Source: Rhodospirillaceae bacterium CCH5-H10 | Lineage (GTDB): Bacteria > Pseudomonadota > Alphaproteobacteria > Reyranellales > Reyranellaceae | DNA: 23,782 nucleotides | Reading direction: 5' to 3' | NCBI GenBank assembly: GCA_001557035.1 | Contig: LSKJ01000010.1 | Span: 1-23,782, forward strand | Shown: in pieces, positions 7,178 to 16,300 of the stretch | How the letters are laid out: each line of letters begins with the position of its first letter | Numbering within the stretch: the first letter of the stretch is position 1 | Position numbers and translations under genes: made by a program | The notes under the pieces: model-generated | The model's input: only the letters and a program-made list of their open reading frames with translations | Told to the model about the DNA's origin: nothing | Databases searched by the model: none

Positions 7178-7260
7178 GGGTTCCCCCCTCGCTGTGGTGA
7201 TAGGTCTGGTAAACGCCAACGCTGTAGCGCGGAGCGAGGTTGCGGGCGATAAAGCCCCTC

Positions 7261-7974
7261 ATGAACGATGCTCGATCGGCCCTCGTCCTCTTCTCCGGTG
7301 GTCAGGATTCCACCACGTGTCTGGCCTGGGCGCTAGAGCGATTTGCGCATGTCGAGACGGTCGCTTTCGATTACCGCCAGCGGCACCGGATCGAACTCGA
7401 TCAACGGCTTGTGGTCCTGGACGAGGTCAGGCGCAAGTTTCCGCAATGGGCGGACCGGCTGGGCGAAGACCATTTCATCGACATGGGCGTGCTGGGACAA
7501 ATCAGTGACACGTCCCTGACGCGCGACGTGGCCTTTGCCATGGAGAAAGACGGCCTGCCCAACAGCTTCGTGCCCGGGCGCAACCTGCTGTTTTTCACCT
7601 TCGCCGCGGCCGTCGCCTGGCGGCGCAACATCCGCAACCTGGTGGGCGGCATGTGCGAGACGGATTTCTCGGGCTATCCGGATTGCCGCGACAACACGAT
7701 CAAGGCGCTGCAGGTCACACTCAACCTCGGCATGGATCGCGCCTTCGTGCTGCACACGCCGTTGATGTGGCTGGACAAGGCCGAGACCTGGGGACTGGCG
7801 AACGAACTGGGAAGCGCGCCGCTGGTCGACCTGATCCTGGAACACACCCACACCTGCTACGACAGCGTGCGCGGTCCGCGGAACGACTGGGGGTACGGAT
7901 GCGGCGAGTGCCCCGCCTGCGCCTTGCGCAAGCGGGGCTTCCTGGCCTGGCGCGAGGGCAGGTCCTCGCTTTAG
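7261..7974 (+). CDS. queC: 7-cyano-7-deazaguanine synthase QueC
   Basis: ATP-dependent enzyme converting 7-carboxy-7-deazaguanine plus ammonia to preQ0 in the queuosine tRNA-modification pathway; 237 residues. The PP-loop motif [10 protein letters not shown] is at residues 11-20, [16 protein letters not shown] lies mid-protein, and the QueC-specific [14 protein letters not shown] follows. Four zinc-binding cysteines sit at C199, C214, C217 and C220 ([15 protein letters not shown]). The start is uncertain: ATG 7261 fits homologue N termini but has a weak ribosome site, whereas TTG 7240 (seven codons longer) has GGAG 5 nt upstream. It converges with the DUF4142 gene 6 nt apart. A VUT-family transporter 620 nt further on supports a queuosine context. 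Confidence 0.95.
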   Translation: MNDARSALVLFSGGQDSTTCLAWALERFAHVETVAFDYRQRHRIELDQRLVVLDEVRRKFPQWADRLGEDHFIDMGVLGQISDTSLTRDVAFAMEKDGLPNSFVPGRNLLFFTFAAAVAWRRNIRNLVGGMCETDFSGYPDCRDNTIKALQVTLNLGMDRAFVLHTPLMWLDKAETWGLANELGSAPLVDLILEHTHTCYDSVRGPRNDWGYGCGECPACALRKRGFLAWREGRSSL

Positions 7975-7980
7975 AGAGAG

Positions 7981-8499
7981 CTAACGGCCGCCCGCGAGCT
8001 GACGGGCGCCGGTCAGGTTCTGCTGGATCTTCGGAAGCTGGCCCTGGGCATAGCGGCGCAGCGCACCGTTGCCGCCGTCCTGCGAGTAGGCGCCATACTG
8101 GGCGTTGGCGTCGATGTGCGCGGCGAGCTGGGCATTGGCGTAGGCGGTGTCGAATTCGACGCCTTGCAGCACGTTCAGCCGCTGCAGCGTCGCGGTCCAG
8201 CCCGGCGCGTTGCTCGGATCGGGCGCGTACGAGACGCCGGCTTCCTGGCGCGACTTGCTGAGGTACTGCGCGGCCTCGGTCTGGTCGGCGACCATGCGGG
8301 CCGCGAAGCCGCGGACGTTCTCGTTCGTCGACCTGGCGAGCGCGAGGCGACCCGAGGCGATCTCGAAGTCGTTGAACTCCTGGGCGAAGCCCACGAAGCG
8401 GGCGTCCGGCAGGGCGTTGACGGCGAATGCGGCGGTGGCGGGAAGAACCGACAGGGCGGCAACGCCGAACAGGACGGAGCGACGGGCGATGGGCTGCAT
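7981..8499 (-). CDS. Exported DUF4142 protein
   Basis: A 172-residue exported protein with a DUF4142 domain (ferritin-like helical fold by family prediction; function unknown, common in Alphaproteobacteria under stress conditions). The N terminus MQPIARRSVLFGVAALSVLPATAAFA is a signal peptide of 26 residues in which the double Arg followed by SVL resembles a Tat signal. The mature part has DARFVGFAQEFNDFEIASGRLA, then NVRGFAARMVADQTEAAQYL and FDTAYANAQLAAHIDANAQY blocks typical of the family. The start at ATG 8499 has AGGAG 6 nt upstream; the frame continues upstream without support. It is divergent from the VUT gene, sharing a 94-nt intergenic region. Confidence 0.87.
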   Translation of the reverse strand: MQPIARRSVLFGVAALSVLPATAAFAVNALPDARFVGFAQEFNDFEIASGRLALARSTNENVRGFAARMVADQTEAAQYLSKSRQEAGVSYAPDPSNAPGWTATLQRLNVLQGVEFDTAYANAQLAAHIDANAQYGAYSQDGGNGALRRYAQGQLPKIQQNLTGARQLAGGR

Positions 8500-8593
8500 G
8501 AAATACTCCTGGATTGTGTGCGCTTGAACGCAACCATCGCGGGCGGGTTCCCCCGGGTTCCAGTGGCCCGACAGACCTGCTAGGAGCGCGGGC

Positions 8594-9160
8594 ATGATTT
8601 CGTCCAAGCGGGCCAAGCTCGAAGGCCTCGCCTACTTCCTGGCGTTCGTCGCCTGCATCCCGCTCGCCAACTGGATGATCGGGCATGTCGGCACCGTCTG
8701 CGTGCCGCAGGGTCCCTGCCTGGTGCCGGTCTGGCCGTGGGGCCCGGGGGCCAAGCCGCTGATGGCGCCGTCGGGCGTGCTGATGATCGGGCTGGCGCTG
8801 GTCCTTCGCGATCTCGTGCAGCGGCGCCTGGGGCGCGGCGTCACCCTGGGCGCCATCGTGGCCGGTGCGGCGCTGTCGGGCGCCGTGGCGCCGCCCCAGC
8901 TTCTCGTCGCCTCGGCCGTCGCCTTTCTGCTCTCCGAACTCGCCGACTTCGCCGTCTACACGCCGCTGCAGTCGCGCGGGCTGGTGCTCGCCGTGCTGGC
9001 CAGCAGCGTCGTCGGCCTCGTGGCCGACAGCGTCCTGTTCCTGTGGCTGGCCTTCGGCAGCCTCGACTATGTGGCCGGCCAGATCATGGGCAAGCTCTGG
9101 ATGGTGCTGCTGGCCCTGCCCTTCATTCACTGGATCCGCAAACGCGAGTTGTCGACATGA
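8594..9160 (+). CDS. VUT/YhhQ-family membrane transporter (probable queuosine-precursor uptake)
   Basis: A 188-residue integral membrane protein with about six hydrophobic segments. The VUT (DUF165, YhhQ) family pattern is visible: APSGVLMIGLALVLRDLVQR near residues 56-75, ASAVAFLLSELADFAVYTPL near 115-135, and GLVADSVLFLWLAFG near 145-160. YhhQ of E. coli imports the queuosine precursors preQ0 and preQ1, and family members are encoded near que genes; here queC is 620 nt away. The start has AGGAG 7 nt before ATG. A Cys-containing insertion (TVCVPQGPCLVPVWPWGPG, residues 34-52) sits after the first segment and resembles a loop. The stop overlaps the next start (ATGA). Confidence 0.82.
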   Translation: MISSKRAKLEGLAYFLAFVACIPLANWMIGHVGTVCVPQGPCLVPVWPWGPGAKPLMAPSGVLMIGLALVLRDLVQRRLGRGVTLGAIVAGAALSGAVAPPQLLVASAVAFLLSELADFAVYTPLQSRGLVLAVLASSVVGLVADSVLFLWLAFGSLDYVAGQIMGKLWMVLLALPFIHWIRKRELST

Positions 9161-9603
9161 GCCTCTCCCTTCTCCCCGTGGACGACCACGTGTCCGTGTC
9201 GGGCCAGCTCACGCCGGCCGACATGAAGGAGATCGCCGGCGCCGGCTTCACCGCCGTGGTGAACAACCGGCCCGACGGCGAGGCCTTCTTCGGCCAGCCC
9301 AGGACCGCCGAGCTGCGCGCCGCTGCCGAGGCAGCCGGACTGCAATTCCTCGACCTGCCCTTCTCCGGCCCGCGCGCGACGCCCGACCAGGTGCGCGCCT
9401 TCGCCGACCTGCTGGCACCCGGCGACGGCCGGGTCGTCGCCTTCTGCAAGAGCGGCATGCGCTCGGCGCTTCTCTGGGGCGCCGCGTCGCTGGCCAATGG
9501 CCGCTCCCTCGAAGAGGTGCTCCAGGGCGCCCGCAAGGCCGGGCAGGAGTTGAGTGGCGCGGCCGACCTGATGACCGGTCTCGCGCAGGCGGCGCGAAGC
9601 TGA
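9157..9603 (+). CDS. TIGR01244/DUF442 phosphatase- or sulfurtransferase-like protein
   Basis: A 148-residue cytoplasmic protein of the DUF442 (beta-lactamase-hydrolase-like N-terminal, TIGR01244) family, with a cysteine-phosphatase fold. The N terminus has VSVSGQLTPADMKEIAGAGF and VVNNRPDGE, both characteristic. The active-site loop is VVAFCKSGMRSALLW, a Cys followed four residues later by Arg, as in the family. In relatives the domain is linked to sulfide or persulfide metabolism or lies next to efflux genes; the substrate here is unknown. The start at ATG 9157 overlaps the VUT stop (ATGA), so the two are probably translated together; the much longer upstream frame is a shadow of the VUT gene. 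Confidence 0.87.
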   Translation: MSLSLLPVDDHVSVSGQLTPADMKEIAGAGFTAVVNNRPDGEAFFGQPRTAELRAAAEAAGLQFLDLPFSGPRATPDQVRAFADLLAPGDGRVVAFCKSGMRSALLWGAASLANGRSLEEVLQGARKAGQELSGAADLMTGLAQAARS

Positions 9604-9621
9604 CATGCGCCGTTGAGATTT

Positions 9622-9640
9622 GGCGGCGGATAGAGCCGCC
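9622..9640 (+). terminator. GC hairpin after the TIGR01244 gene
   Basis: Arms GGCGGC (9622-9627) and GCCGCC (9635-9640) enclose a 7-nt loop, 19 nt after the stop. There is no T-run, so this is at best a weak or Rho-assisted terminator. Confidence 0.3.
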
Positions 9641-9656
9641 GGCCGAAAGACTTGGC

Positions 9657-9685
9657 TTGCACCGGACGCGCTGCCGCTTCTTAAT
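9657..9685 (+). promoter_or_regulatory. Possible sigma70-type promoter for the universal stress gene
   Basis: TTGCAC (9657-9662) and CTTAAT (9680-9685) are spaced by exactly 17 nt, 38 nt before the downstream ATG. They match consensus at three and four of six positions. The AT-rich CTTAAT stands out in this GC-rich DNA. This is a tentative call. Confidence 0.3.
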
Positions 9686-9722
9686 CGCGCGTCCTGAAGA
9701 GATCCGTTGGGGGAATGTTCAC

Positions 9723-10553
9723 ATGATGAAGTCGATTCTGGCCGTGTCCGAGGGCGGTCCCGATGCCGCGATGTCGTTCCGGCTGGCCGCCCGGGTCGCC
9801 TCGATCTTCGACGCCAGCGTGGACGCACTGCACCTCCCGGTCGGTCCGGCCGGCGGCGCCGTCGGCGGTCTCGCCATGAGCGGCGAGGCAATGCCGCTCA
9901 TCATGAACCTCGACGACGACCGGCTCGAGGAGCGCAGCAAGGCATCCGAGAGCGCCTACAAGGAAGTGCTCGGAAGCGTGACGGGCTCGACCTACACCGC
10001 CGCCGAGACCGCCACGCTCGACACGCTGGTCGCGATGGGCCGCTGTTCGGACCTGCTGGTGCTGGGCCGTCCGGGCTCCGATCCCGAGAACGTCGCGCCC
10101 GCCACCGTCGAGGCCGCCATCCACGAATGTGCCCGCGCCGTCATGATCGCGCCGCCGAACGCCGGCAGCGGCGGCTTCGGCTCGATCGTCGTGGCATGGA
10201 ACGGCAGCTTCCAGGCCGCTCGCGCGGTCGAATACTCCCTTCCGTTCCTCGCGAAGGCCAACAGCGTGACGCTGCTGGTCGTCGGCTCGAAGGCCGACGA
10301 TGTCGGCGCCTCGTACCTCGCGCGCAATCTCGGCCGCCACGGCATCAAGACCGTCATCGACGCTATCGATCCCGGCGCGGTGTCGGGCCGTGCGCGCGGT
10401 CGCGCTCTGCTCGACTATACGCACGGCAAGGGCGCCGACCTGCTGGTGATGGGCGCCTACGGCCGCGGCCAGGTGATGAGCTTCCTCGGCCTGGGCGGCG
10501 CGACCGGCAAGGTCATCTCGTCCTGCCGCGTGCCGCTGTTGATGGCTCATTAG
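9723..10553 (+). CDS. Universal stress protein (tandem Usp domains)
   Basis: A 276-residue cytoplasmic protein with two Usp-like domains. The first (about 1-145) begins MKSILAVSEGGPDAAMSFRL and is degenerate. The second (about 150-276) starts SIVVAWNGSFQAARAVEYSL and ends with the nucleotide-binding loop GAYGRGQVMSFLGLGGATG, one residue longer than the classic G-x2-G-x9-G-S/T pattern. It therefore probably binds ATP through domain 2. Two ATGs occur in a row (9723 and 9726); GGGGGAA at 9709-9715 is 7 nt before the first. The longer frame upstream runs through two other genes and is not real. It stands as a single gene with a possible promoter at 9657-9685 and a hairpin after it. Confidence 0.87.
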   Translation: MMKSILAVSEGGPDAAMSFRLAARVASIFDASVDALHLPVGPAGGAVGGLAMSGEAMPLIMNLDDDRLEERSKASESAYKEVLGSVTGSTYTAAETATLDTLVAMGRCSDLLVLGRPGSDPENVAPATVEAAIHECARAVMIAPPNAGSGGFGSIVVAWNGSFQAARAVEYSLPFLAKANSVTLLVVGSKADDVGASYLARNLGRHGIKTVIDAIDPGAVSGRARGRALLDYTHGKGADLLVMGAYGRGQVMSFLGLGGATGKVISSCRVPLLMAH

Positions 10554-10578
10554 GCCGAAAACCGGCTTTGGATCATGG

Positions 10579-10605
10579 CACCTCCCCCGTGAGACGGGGG
10601 AGGTG
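10579..10605. terminator. Strong hairpin between convergent genes
   Basis: An 11-bp perfect stem, CACCTCCCCCG (10579-10589) with CGGGGGAGGTG (10595-10605), has loop TGAGA. It lies 25 nt after the Usp stop and 40 nt from the stop of the convergent Kazal-tailed gene. No T-run is present on either side, so a bidirectional terminator is likely but not certain. Similar pyrimidine/purine-arm hairpins are frequent between genes in related Alphaproteobacteria, from memory. Confidence 0.6.
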
Positions 10606-10645
10606 AACGAAGAAGATCAGCACACGCGACGACTTCTCACCCGAC

Positions 10646-12118
10646 TCACGGGCAGGCGCCGGCGCCCTGGGTCACCACCTGCGGGTCGGTGCACGCGGTG
10701 CAGGCGTTGCTGTAGGTCTTGCGTGAGCCGTCGCGCAACTGCCCGCAGGCGGGGCGATAATCCTTGGTGCACATCTGCGGCCGCGGATCGGCGCACTGTC
10801 CGCCGGCGACCGGCATCGATTCCGGCGCGAGTTCGGCGCGGACGAAGCGGAACATGAACGGCTGCGTGCGGTAGTCGCTCAGCGTGCCGAACATCGCGAT
10901 CTTCGTGCCCACCGACGGCGGCGGGTTCAGCGGACGCGACGTCGTGACCTCGATGTCGACGAGGTTGCCGGCCTGCGCCTCGTCGGTGATCGCGCCCTCG
11001 ATGCGCTCGGGCGTGACCGAGATCACCTTGAACATGAGCTTGAGCCGCGACGCGGCCTGCCTCTCGCCGATCGCCTTCCACACCGCCTCGGCCGCGCGCT
11101 TGTTGGCCGGGCTGACGTCGCGATGGCGCAGCACCAGCACCCATTGTGCCGGCGTGAGCTTGTTGACCTCGTTGTCTTCCAGCACCTGCAACGCCTGCTC
11201 CGGCGGCGTCATGGCGCGCGGGATCGATCGCTTGAAGTTGGCCGGCGGCGCGGTCTCGCTGGCAACCCGCGTCACGATCGCGTCCCATCCCTCCTCGCTG
11301 CCGCGATAGACGCGATAGCGCGAGCGGACATAGCGGTCGATATCCTGCGCGGCCGAATCGTTCTTCGCCGCCTTGGCGATGGCGATCGCTCGGGCGCCGT
11401 ACCAGAAGCCCAGCGCATCGACCGGCGAGCCTTCGAGCTGCACGACGGCGTACTGATAGACGTCCTGGAGATTGGTGGGATCGGCCGCGACCGCCTCGCG
11501 ATAGAACACGCGCGCCTTGTCGTAATCCTTCTCCTGCAGCGCCGCGAAGCCCAGCACGCCGTTGAAGATGCCGGCGAGCTGCTCCTTCACCTTCGCGAAG
11601 CCCTCGTCGTCGAGCAGCGCCGGCTTCTGCCACTTGGGCATCACCGCGAGCCCGCGCTGCGAGGCCGTCACCGCGCCGGCAAGCGCCGCGACCTCGCCGC
11701 CGGAGGCCTTGAGGCGTCCCACATAGGCCCGGTTGGCGAGCGCGCGGACATTGTCGGGATCGACCTGCAGCAGGCGGGCGACCAGCACGTCGGCCTTGGC
11801 CGGCTGGTTGGCGGCCTGCCAGGCGGAGATCGCCTGCTCGTGCGCCTCGAGACGCAGGATGCTGCCGGGATACCAGGCGATGAACACCTCCATCGCCTGC
11901 GCCTTGCGTGCGGGATCCTTGGTGTTCAGTGCCGCCATGTAGTTGTCGTACTCGGCGGGATTGGTGAAGCTGCTGCGCTGCGCCGAGCCCGGCGTCTGCG
12001 CCGGTGCGGGAGTCTGGGCCGGAGTCGGGGCCGGAGGCTGCGTCTGGGCAGAGACGTGCAATGGCGCGACGGCGCACGCCGCCGCGAAAACGATAGCCAA
12101 CCATCGCAACGCCTGCAT
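10646..12118 (-). CDS. Exported helical-repeat protein with C-terminal Kazal-like domain
   Basis: A 490-residue protein with a signal peptide (residues 1-24, cleavage likely after HVSA), then a Pro/Ala/Thr/Gln-rich linker (about 25-40). A long alpha-helical region with TPR-like character follows (for example DYDKARVFYREAVAADPTNL near residue 200), then a beta-rich part. Residues 442-489 carry six cysteines (442, 450, 458, 473, 476, 489) in the Kazal arrangement: C-x7-C-x7-C, then Y-x3-C-x2-C and a last C. Kazal domains are usually serine-protease inhibitors, mostly eukaryotic but known in bacteria. Start chosen at ATG 12118 with AGAGGAG 6 nt upstream. It is divergent from the RND pump genes. 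Function unknown; periplasmic or secreted by inference. Confidence 0.8.
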   Translation of the reverse strand: MQALRWLAIVFAAACAVAPLHVSAQTQPPAPTPAQTPAPAQTPGSAQRSSFTNPAEYDNYMAALNTKDPARKAQAMEVFIAWYPGSILRLEAHEQAISAWQAANQPAKADVLVARLLQVDPDNVRALANRAYVGRLKASGGEVAALAGAVTASQRGLAVMPKWQKPALLDDEGFAKVKEQLAGIFNGVLGFAALQEKDYDKARVFYREAVAADPTNLQDVYQYAVVQLEGSPVDALGFWYGARAIAIAKAAKNDSAAQDIDRYVRSRYRVYRGSEEGWDAIVTRVASETAPPANFKRSIPRAMTPPEQALQVLEDNEVNKLTPAQWVLVLRHRDVSPANKRAAEAVWKAIGERQAASRLKLMFKVISVTPERIEGAITDEAQAGNLVDIEVTTSRPLNPPPSVGTKIAMFGTLSDYRTQPFMFRFVRAELAPESMPVAGGQCADPRPQMCTKDYRPACGQLRDGSRKTYSNACTACTDPQVVTQGAGACP

Positions 12119-12235
12119 CCCCGACTCCTCTCCGATCACACGCTGTCTTGCAAGGCCCAATCGGCCTGAATTGCCGTGACCATCCGGGGGAATTGAGGCA
12201 CTCTTCCGGCGCTAGATTTGAGTGGGGAATTGACG

Positions 12236-13369
12236 ATGAAGAACCGGCGTTCGACGGCATCCATGCTCGTCGCTGCGGCGCTTTTGGCTGCCTGCGGCAT
12301 GACACCGGCTCTCGCCCAGCAACAGGGCGGTCCGCCGCCGGCCGTGCTGGTCCAGCCCGCCGAGATGAAGCCGATCGCCGATCAGGCCGAGTTCATCGGC
12401 CGCGCCGCCGCCGTCGACAAGGTCGAGCTGCGCGCCCGGGTGAAAGGCTTCCTCGGCCCCCGCAAGTTCGCCGACGGCGACCAGGTGAAGAAGGACCAGG
12501 TCGTCTTCACCATCGAGCCCGAGACCTACCAGGCGGCGGTCGACCAGAAGAAGGCCCAGCGGGATGCCTCGCTGGCGGCGCTGGCAAACGCCGAAATGCA
12601 GCTGAAGCGCGCCGCAGAGCTGCTGCGCACCAACACCGGCACCCAGGTCACCTACGACCAGCGCCTGTCCGAGCAGCTCCAGGCCAAGGCGCAGGTAGAG
12701 GACGCCAGCGCCCAGCTCCGCGATGCCGAGCTGCAGCTCTCCTACACCGAGATCAAGTCGCCGATCGACGGCCGCATCGGCCGCGCCGCCTTCTCGCCGG
12801 GCAACCTCGTCAGTCCCGATTCGGGCGTGCTGGCGACGGTCGTCAGCGAGCATCCGATCCGCGTGCTCTTCCCCGTGACGCAACGCGAACTGCTCGACGC
12901 GCGGCGCGAGCAGGCCGCCGATCCGAACGGCATCGTCGTGCGCATCCGGCTGGCCGACGGCTCGATCTACAAGGAAAAGGGCAAGATCGACTTCATCGAC
13001 AACACGGTCGACGCCAAGACCGACGGCCAGATCGTGCGCGCCACCTTCCCCAACACCGACGGCGTGCTGACCGACGGCCAGACCCTGCGCGTCATCATTG
13101 AGGGCGAGCAGGTGCCGACGTCGGTGGCGGTGCCGCAGGCGGCGATCGCCCAGGACCAGACTGGCGCCTACCTCTTTGTCGTCAACGACAAGAACGTGGT
13201 CGAGCAGAAGCGCGTCAAGACCGGTGTGTCGCGAGACGGCATGGTCGCCATCACGTCGGGCCTCCAGGCCGGCGAACGGGTCATCGTCCAGGGACAGCAG
13301 CGCGTGCGGCCGGGCATGACGGTCAATCCCACCGTGGCGCCGCCCGCAGCCTCGACGCAGAAGCAGTAA
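12236..13369 (+). CDS. RND efflux periplasmic adaptor (membrane fusion protein)
   Basis: A 377-residue adaptor of the HlyD/AcrA type linking an RND pump to an outer-membrane channel. The N terminus has a lipobox-like ALLAAC (Cys20), so it may be a lipoprotein as AcrA is, though ALAQ just after could also be cut by signal peptidase I. The order is barrel-sandwich part (VELRARVKGFL), coiled hairpin (about residues 95-160, rich in Ala, Gln, Glu and Lys), lipoyl half (SPIDGRIGRAAFSPGNLV), beta-barrel, and the conserved VAVPQAAIAQDQTGAYLFVV. Start at ATG 12236 with GGGGA 7 nt upstream. The stop is 3 nt before the pump gene, so they form one operon. Confidence 0.93.
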   Translation: MKNRRSTASMLVAAALLAACGMTPALAQQQGGPPPAVLVQPAEMKPIADQAEFIGRAAAVDKVELRARVKGFLGPRKFADGDQVKKDQVVFTIEPETYQAAVDQKKAQRDASLAALANAEMQLKRAAELLRTNTGTQVTYDQRLSEQLQAKAQVEDASAQLRDAELQLSYTEIKSPIDGRIGRAAFSPGNLVSPDSGVLATVVSEHPIRVLFPVTQRELLDARREQAADPNGIVVRIRLADGSIYKEKGKIDFIDNTVDAKTDGQIVRATFPNTDGVLTDGQTLRVIIEGEQVPTSVAVPQAAIAQDQTGAYLFVVNDKNVVEQKRVKTGVSRDGMVAITSGLQAGERVIVQGQQRVRPGMTVNPTVAPPAASTQKQ

Positions 13370-13372
13370 GTC

Positions 13373-16300
13373 ATGACGATCTCGTCGCTGTTCATTCGCC
13401 GGCCGCGGCTGGCGTTCGTCATCTCCACCGTCATCACCATCGCCGGCATCATCGCCATGACGGCGCTGCCGGTGGCCCAGTTCCCCGACATCGTGCCGCC
13501 GCAGGTCCGCGTCACCGCGACCTATCCCGGCGCATCGGCCCAGGCGGTCGAGGAAAGCGTGGCGCAGGTCATCGAGGCGCAGGTCAACGGCGTCGAGCGC
13601 ATGATCTACATGAAGTCGACGTCGGGCGGCGACGGCAGCTACGCGCTCAGCGTCAGCTTCGAGGTCGGCTCCGACCCCGACCTCAACACCGTCAACGTCA
13701 CCAACCGCGTCAATCAGGCGATGGCCCTGCTGCCACCCGAAGTGCAGCGGCTGGGTGTCACCACCAAGAAACAATCCTCGGCGCTGCTGCAGGTCGTAGC
13801 CGTCTATTCGCCCAATGGCACGCGCGACGCGCTGTTCCTGTCGAACTTCACGACCATCACGCTGCTCGACACGCTGCGGCGCGTGCCGGGCGTCGGTGAC
13901 GCGACGCTGTTCGGCGCGCTCGACTACTCGATGCGCATCTGGCTGAACCTCGAGCGCATGGCGAGCCTCGACATCACCCCCAACGAGGTGGTGCAGGCGG
14001 TGCAAAGCCAGAACGTCCAGGCTGCCGTCGGCCTGGTGGGTGCGGCGCCGCTGCTGGACGATGTCAGCTTCCAGCTCAACATCACCACCCAGGGCCGCCT
14101 CGTCACGGTCGAGGAATTCGAGAACATCGTGGTGCGCGCCAAGTCCGACGGCGCGCTGGTCCGGGTCAAGGACATCGCCCGGGTCGAGCTCGGCGCCAAG
14201 ACCAGCGACCAGCTCGGCCGCTACAACGGCCAGGCCGCGGCGGGCATCCAGATCTACCAGCTCCCCGGCGCCAATGCCCTGGCCACCGCCCAGGGCGTGC
14301 GCGAGGCGATCAAGGCGCTGGAGCCGCGCTTCCCCGAGGACGTCGCCTACAACGTCATGTACGACACGACCGTGTTCGTGCAGGCCACGATCAAGAGCGT
14401 GATCACCACGCTGATCGAGGCCTTCGTCCTCGTGGCGATCGTCGTCTTCATCTTCCTCGGCAACCTGCGCGCCACGCTGATTCCCATCATCGCGGTGCCG
14501 GTGGCGCTGATCGGCACCTTCGCGGTCATGCTGGCGCTGGGCTACTCGGCGAACACGATCTCGCTGCTGGCGCTGGTGCTGGCGATCGGCATCGTGGTCG
14601 ACGACGCGATCGTGGTCGTCGAGGCGGTCGAGCACATCCTGGAGCACGAGCCCGAGCTCACGGTCGCCCAGGCGACCGAGAAGGCCATGGGACAGGTGAC
14701 CGGGCCGATCATCGCCATCACCCTGGTGCTGCTCTCGGTGTTCATCCCGACCGCCTTCATCCCGGGCATCTCCGGCCAGCTCTACGCGCAGTTCGCCGTG
14801 GCCGTGTCGGTGTCGATGATCATCTCGGCGATCAACGCGCTGACGCTGTCGCCGGCGCTCTGCTCGCTGATCCTGAAGCATCGCAAGAAGCCGACCGGCA
14901 TCATGGGCTGGATGCAAAGCCGCATCGACAAGACACGCGACGGCTACACCAGGATCGTGACGCCAATGGCGCGTCGCGGGATCGTGGCGCTCCTGCTGGT
15001 CGTGGGCTTCGCCGCCGCGACCGGCGGCATCGGCTCGATGGTTCCCTCGGGCTTCCTGCCCGATGAGGACCAGGGCGCCTTCATGGCCGAGGTGCAGCTC
15101 CCCGACGCCGCCTCGACCAACCGCACGCTGGCGGCCGTCGCGGAGGTCGAGAAGACGATCGCGGACAAGCCCTGGAAGCAGAGCGTCTTCACCGTCTCGG
15201 GCTACAGCCTGATCGACGGCCTGGCGCTGCCCAACCGCGCGCTGGTCGTGGTCGAGCTGAAGCCGTTCGACCAGAGGAAGGACCCCTCGCTCTCGGTGTT
15301 CAGTGCTCTGAAGGAGCTGAACATCGCGTTCAGCCAGATCGCGTCCGCCAACGTCTTTGCCTTCAACCTGCCGCCGATCATGGGGTTGGGCAATTCGTCG
15401 GGCTTCGAGTTCGTGGTGCAGTCGCTGGCCGGCGCCTCGCCGACCGATCTCGCCGCCGTGGCGCGCGGCGTGATGATCTCGGCGCAGGAGGTGCCCGAGC
15501 TTGCCGGGGTCTACACCACCTACAGTGCCTCGACGCCGCAGATCAATCTCAAGCTCGACCGCGAGCGCGCCCAGGCGCTGGGCATCTCGATCTCCGACAT
15601 CTTCTCCGCCATGCAGACCGCGCTTGGCGGCGCCTATACCAACGACTTCAACCTGTTCGGCCGGACCTGGCAGGTGAAGGTTCAGGCCGAGGCCGCCGAC
15701 CGCAGCAAGGTGAACGACGTGTTCCGCATTCGCGTGCGTTCGGCGAGCGGCGAGCTCGTGCCGCTGCAGGCGGTGGCGAACATCGAGATGGTCACCGCGC
15801 CCTCCTCGGTCGTCCGCTACAACAACCTGCGCTCGGTCGTGGTGAACGGGGCGCCCGCGCCGGGCTACTCTTCGGGCGACGCCATCGCCGCCATGGAAAA
15901 ACTCGCGACCCGCACGCTACCCGCCGGCTATGGCTTCGAATGGACGGGCACGGCGCTGCAGGAAAAGGCCGCCAGCGGCCAGACCGGCTTCATCCTGGGC
16001 CTCGCCGTCGTCTTCGCCTACCTGTTCCTGGTCGGCCTCTACGAGAGCACGGCGATCCCGGTGGCGGCCCTGCTGTCGGTGATCGTCGGCCTGTTCGGCG
16101 CGGTGACGGCGCTGTTCGTCTCCGGCCTCGACAACAACATCTTCGCCCAGATCGGCATCGTGGTCCTCATCGCGCTCGCCGCCAAGAACGCCATCCTGAT
16201 CATCGAGTTCGCGATGGCCGAACGCGAGAAGGGCGCCGACATCGTGACAGCGGCGACGACGGCCGCCAGTCTGCGCTTCCGCGCCGTCATGATGACGTCG

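Noticed and set aside
4917..7260. Fluoride riboswitch for crcB
   Set aside because: crcB starts inside the upstream gene, and the leaders before the SDR and CBS genes do not show the crcB-motif pattern; the 6683-6724 hairpin is a different structure.
7178..7260. preQ1 riboswitch before queC
   Set aside because: Only a 4-bp GGGC/GCCC hairpin is visible; the conserved preQ1 aptamer tail features are not apparent.
8500..8593. Promoter elements between the DUF4142 and VUT genes
   Set aside because: A divergent promoter region must be here, but no convincing -35/-10 pair with proper spacing could be identified by eye.
12153..12167. AGGCC-CAATC-GGCCT as an operator between the Kazal-tailed gene and the RND genes
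   Set aside because: Five-base arms are expected by chance in GC-rich DNA and no regulator gene is adjacent.
12212..14917. Very long minus-strand open frame (901 codons) opposite the RND genes
   Set aside because: Its translation is dominated by Arg, His, Asp and Gly runs with no domain. It is the GC-rich shadow of the adaptor and pump genes, which have clear motifs.
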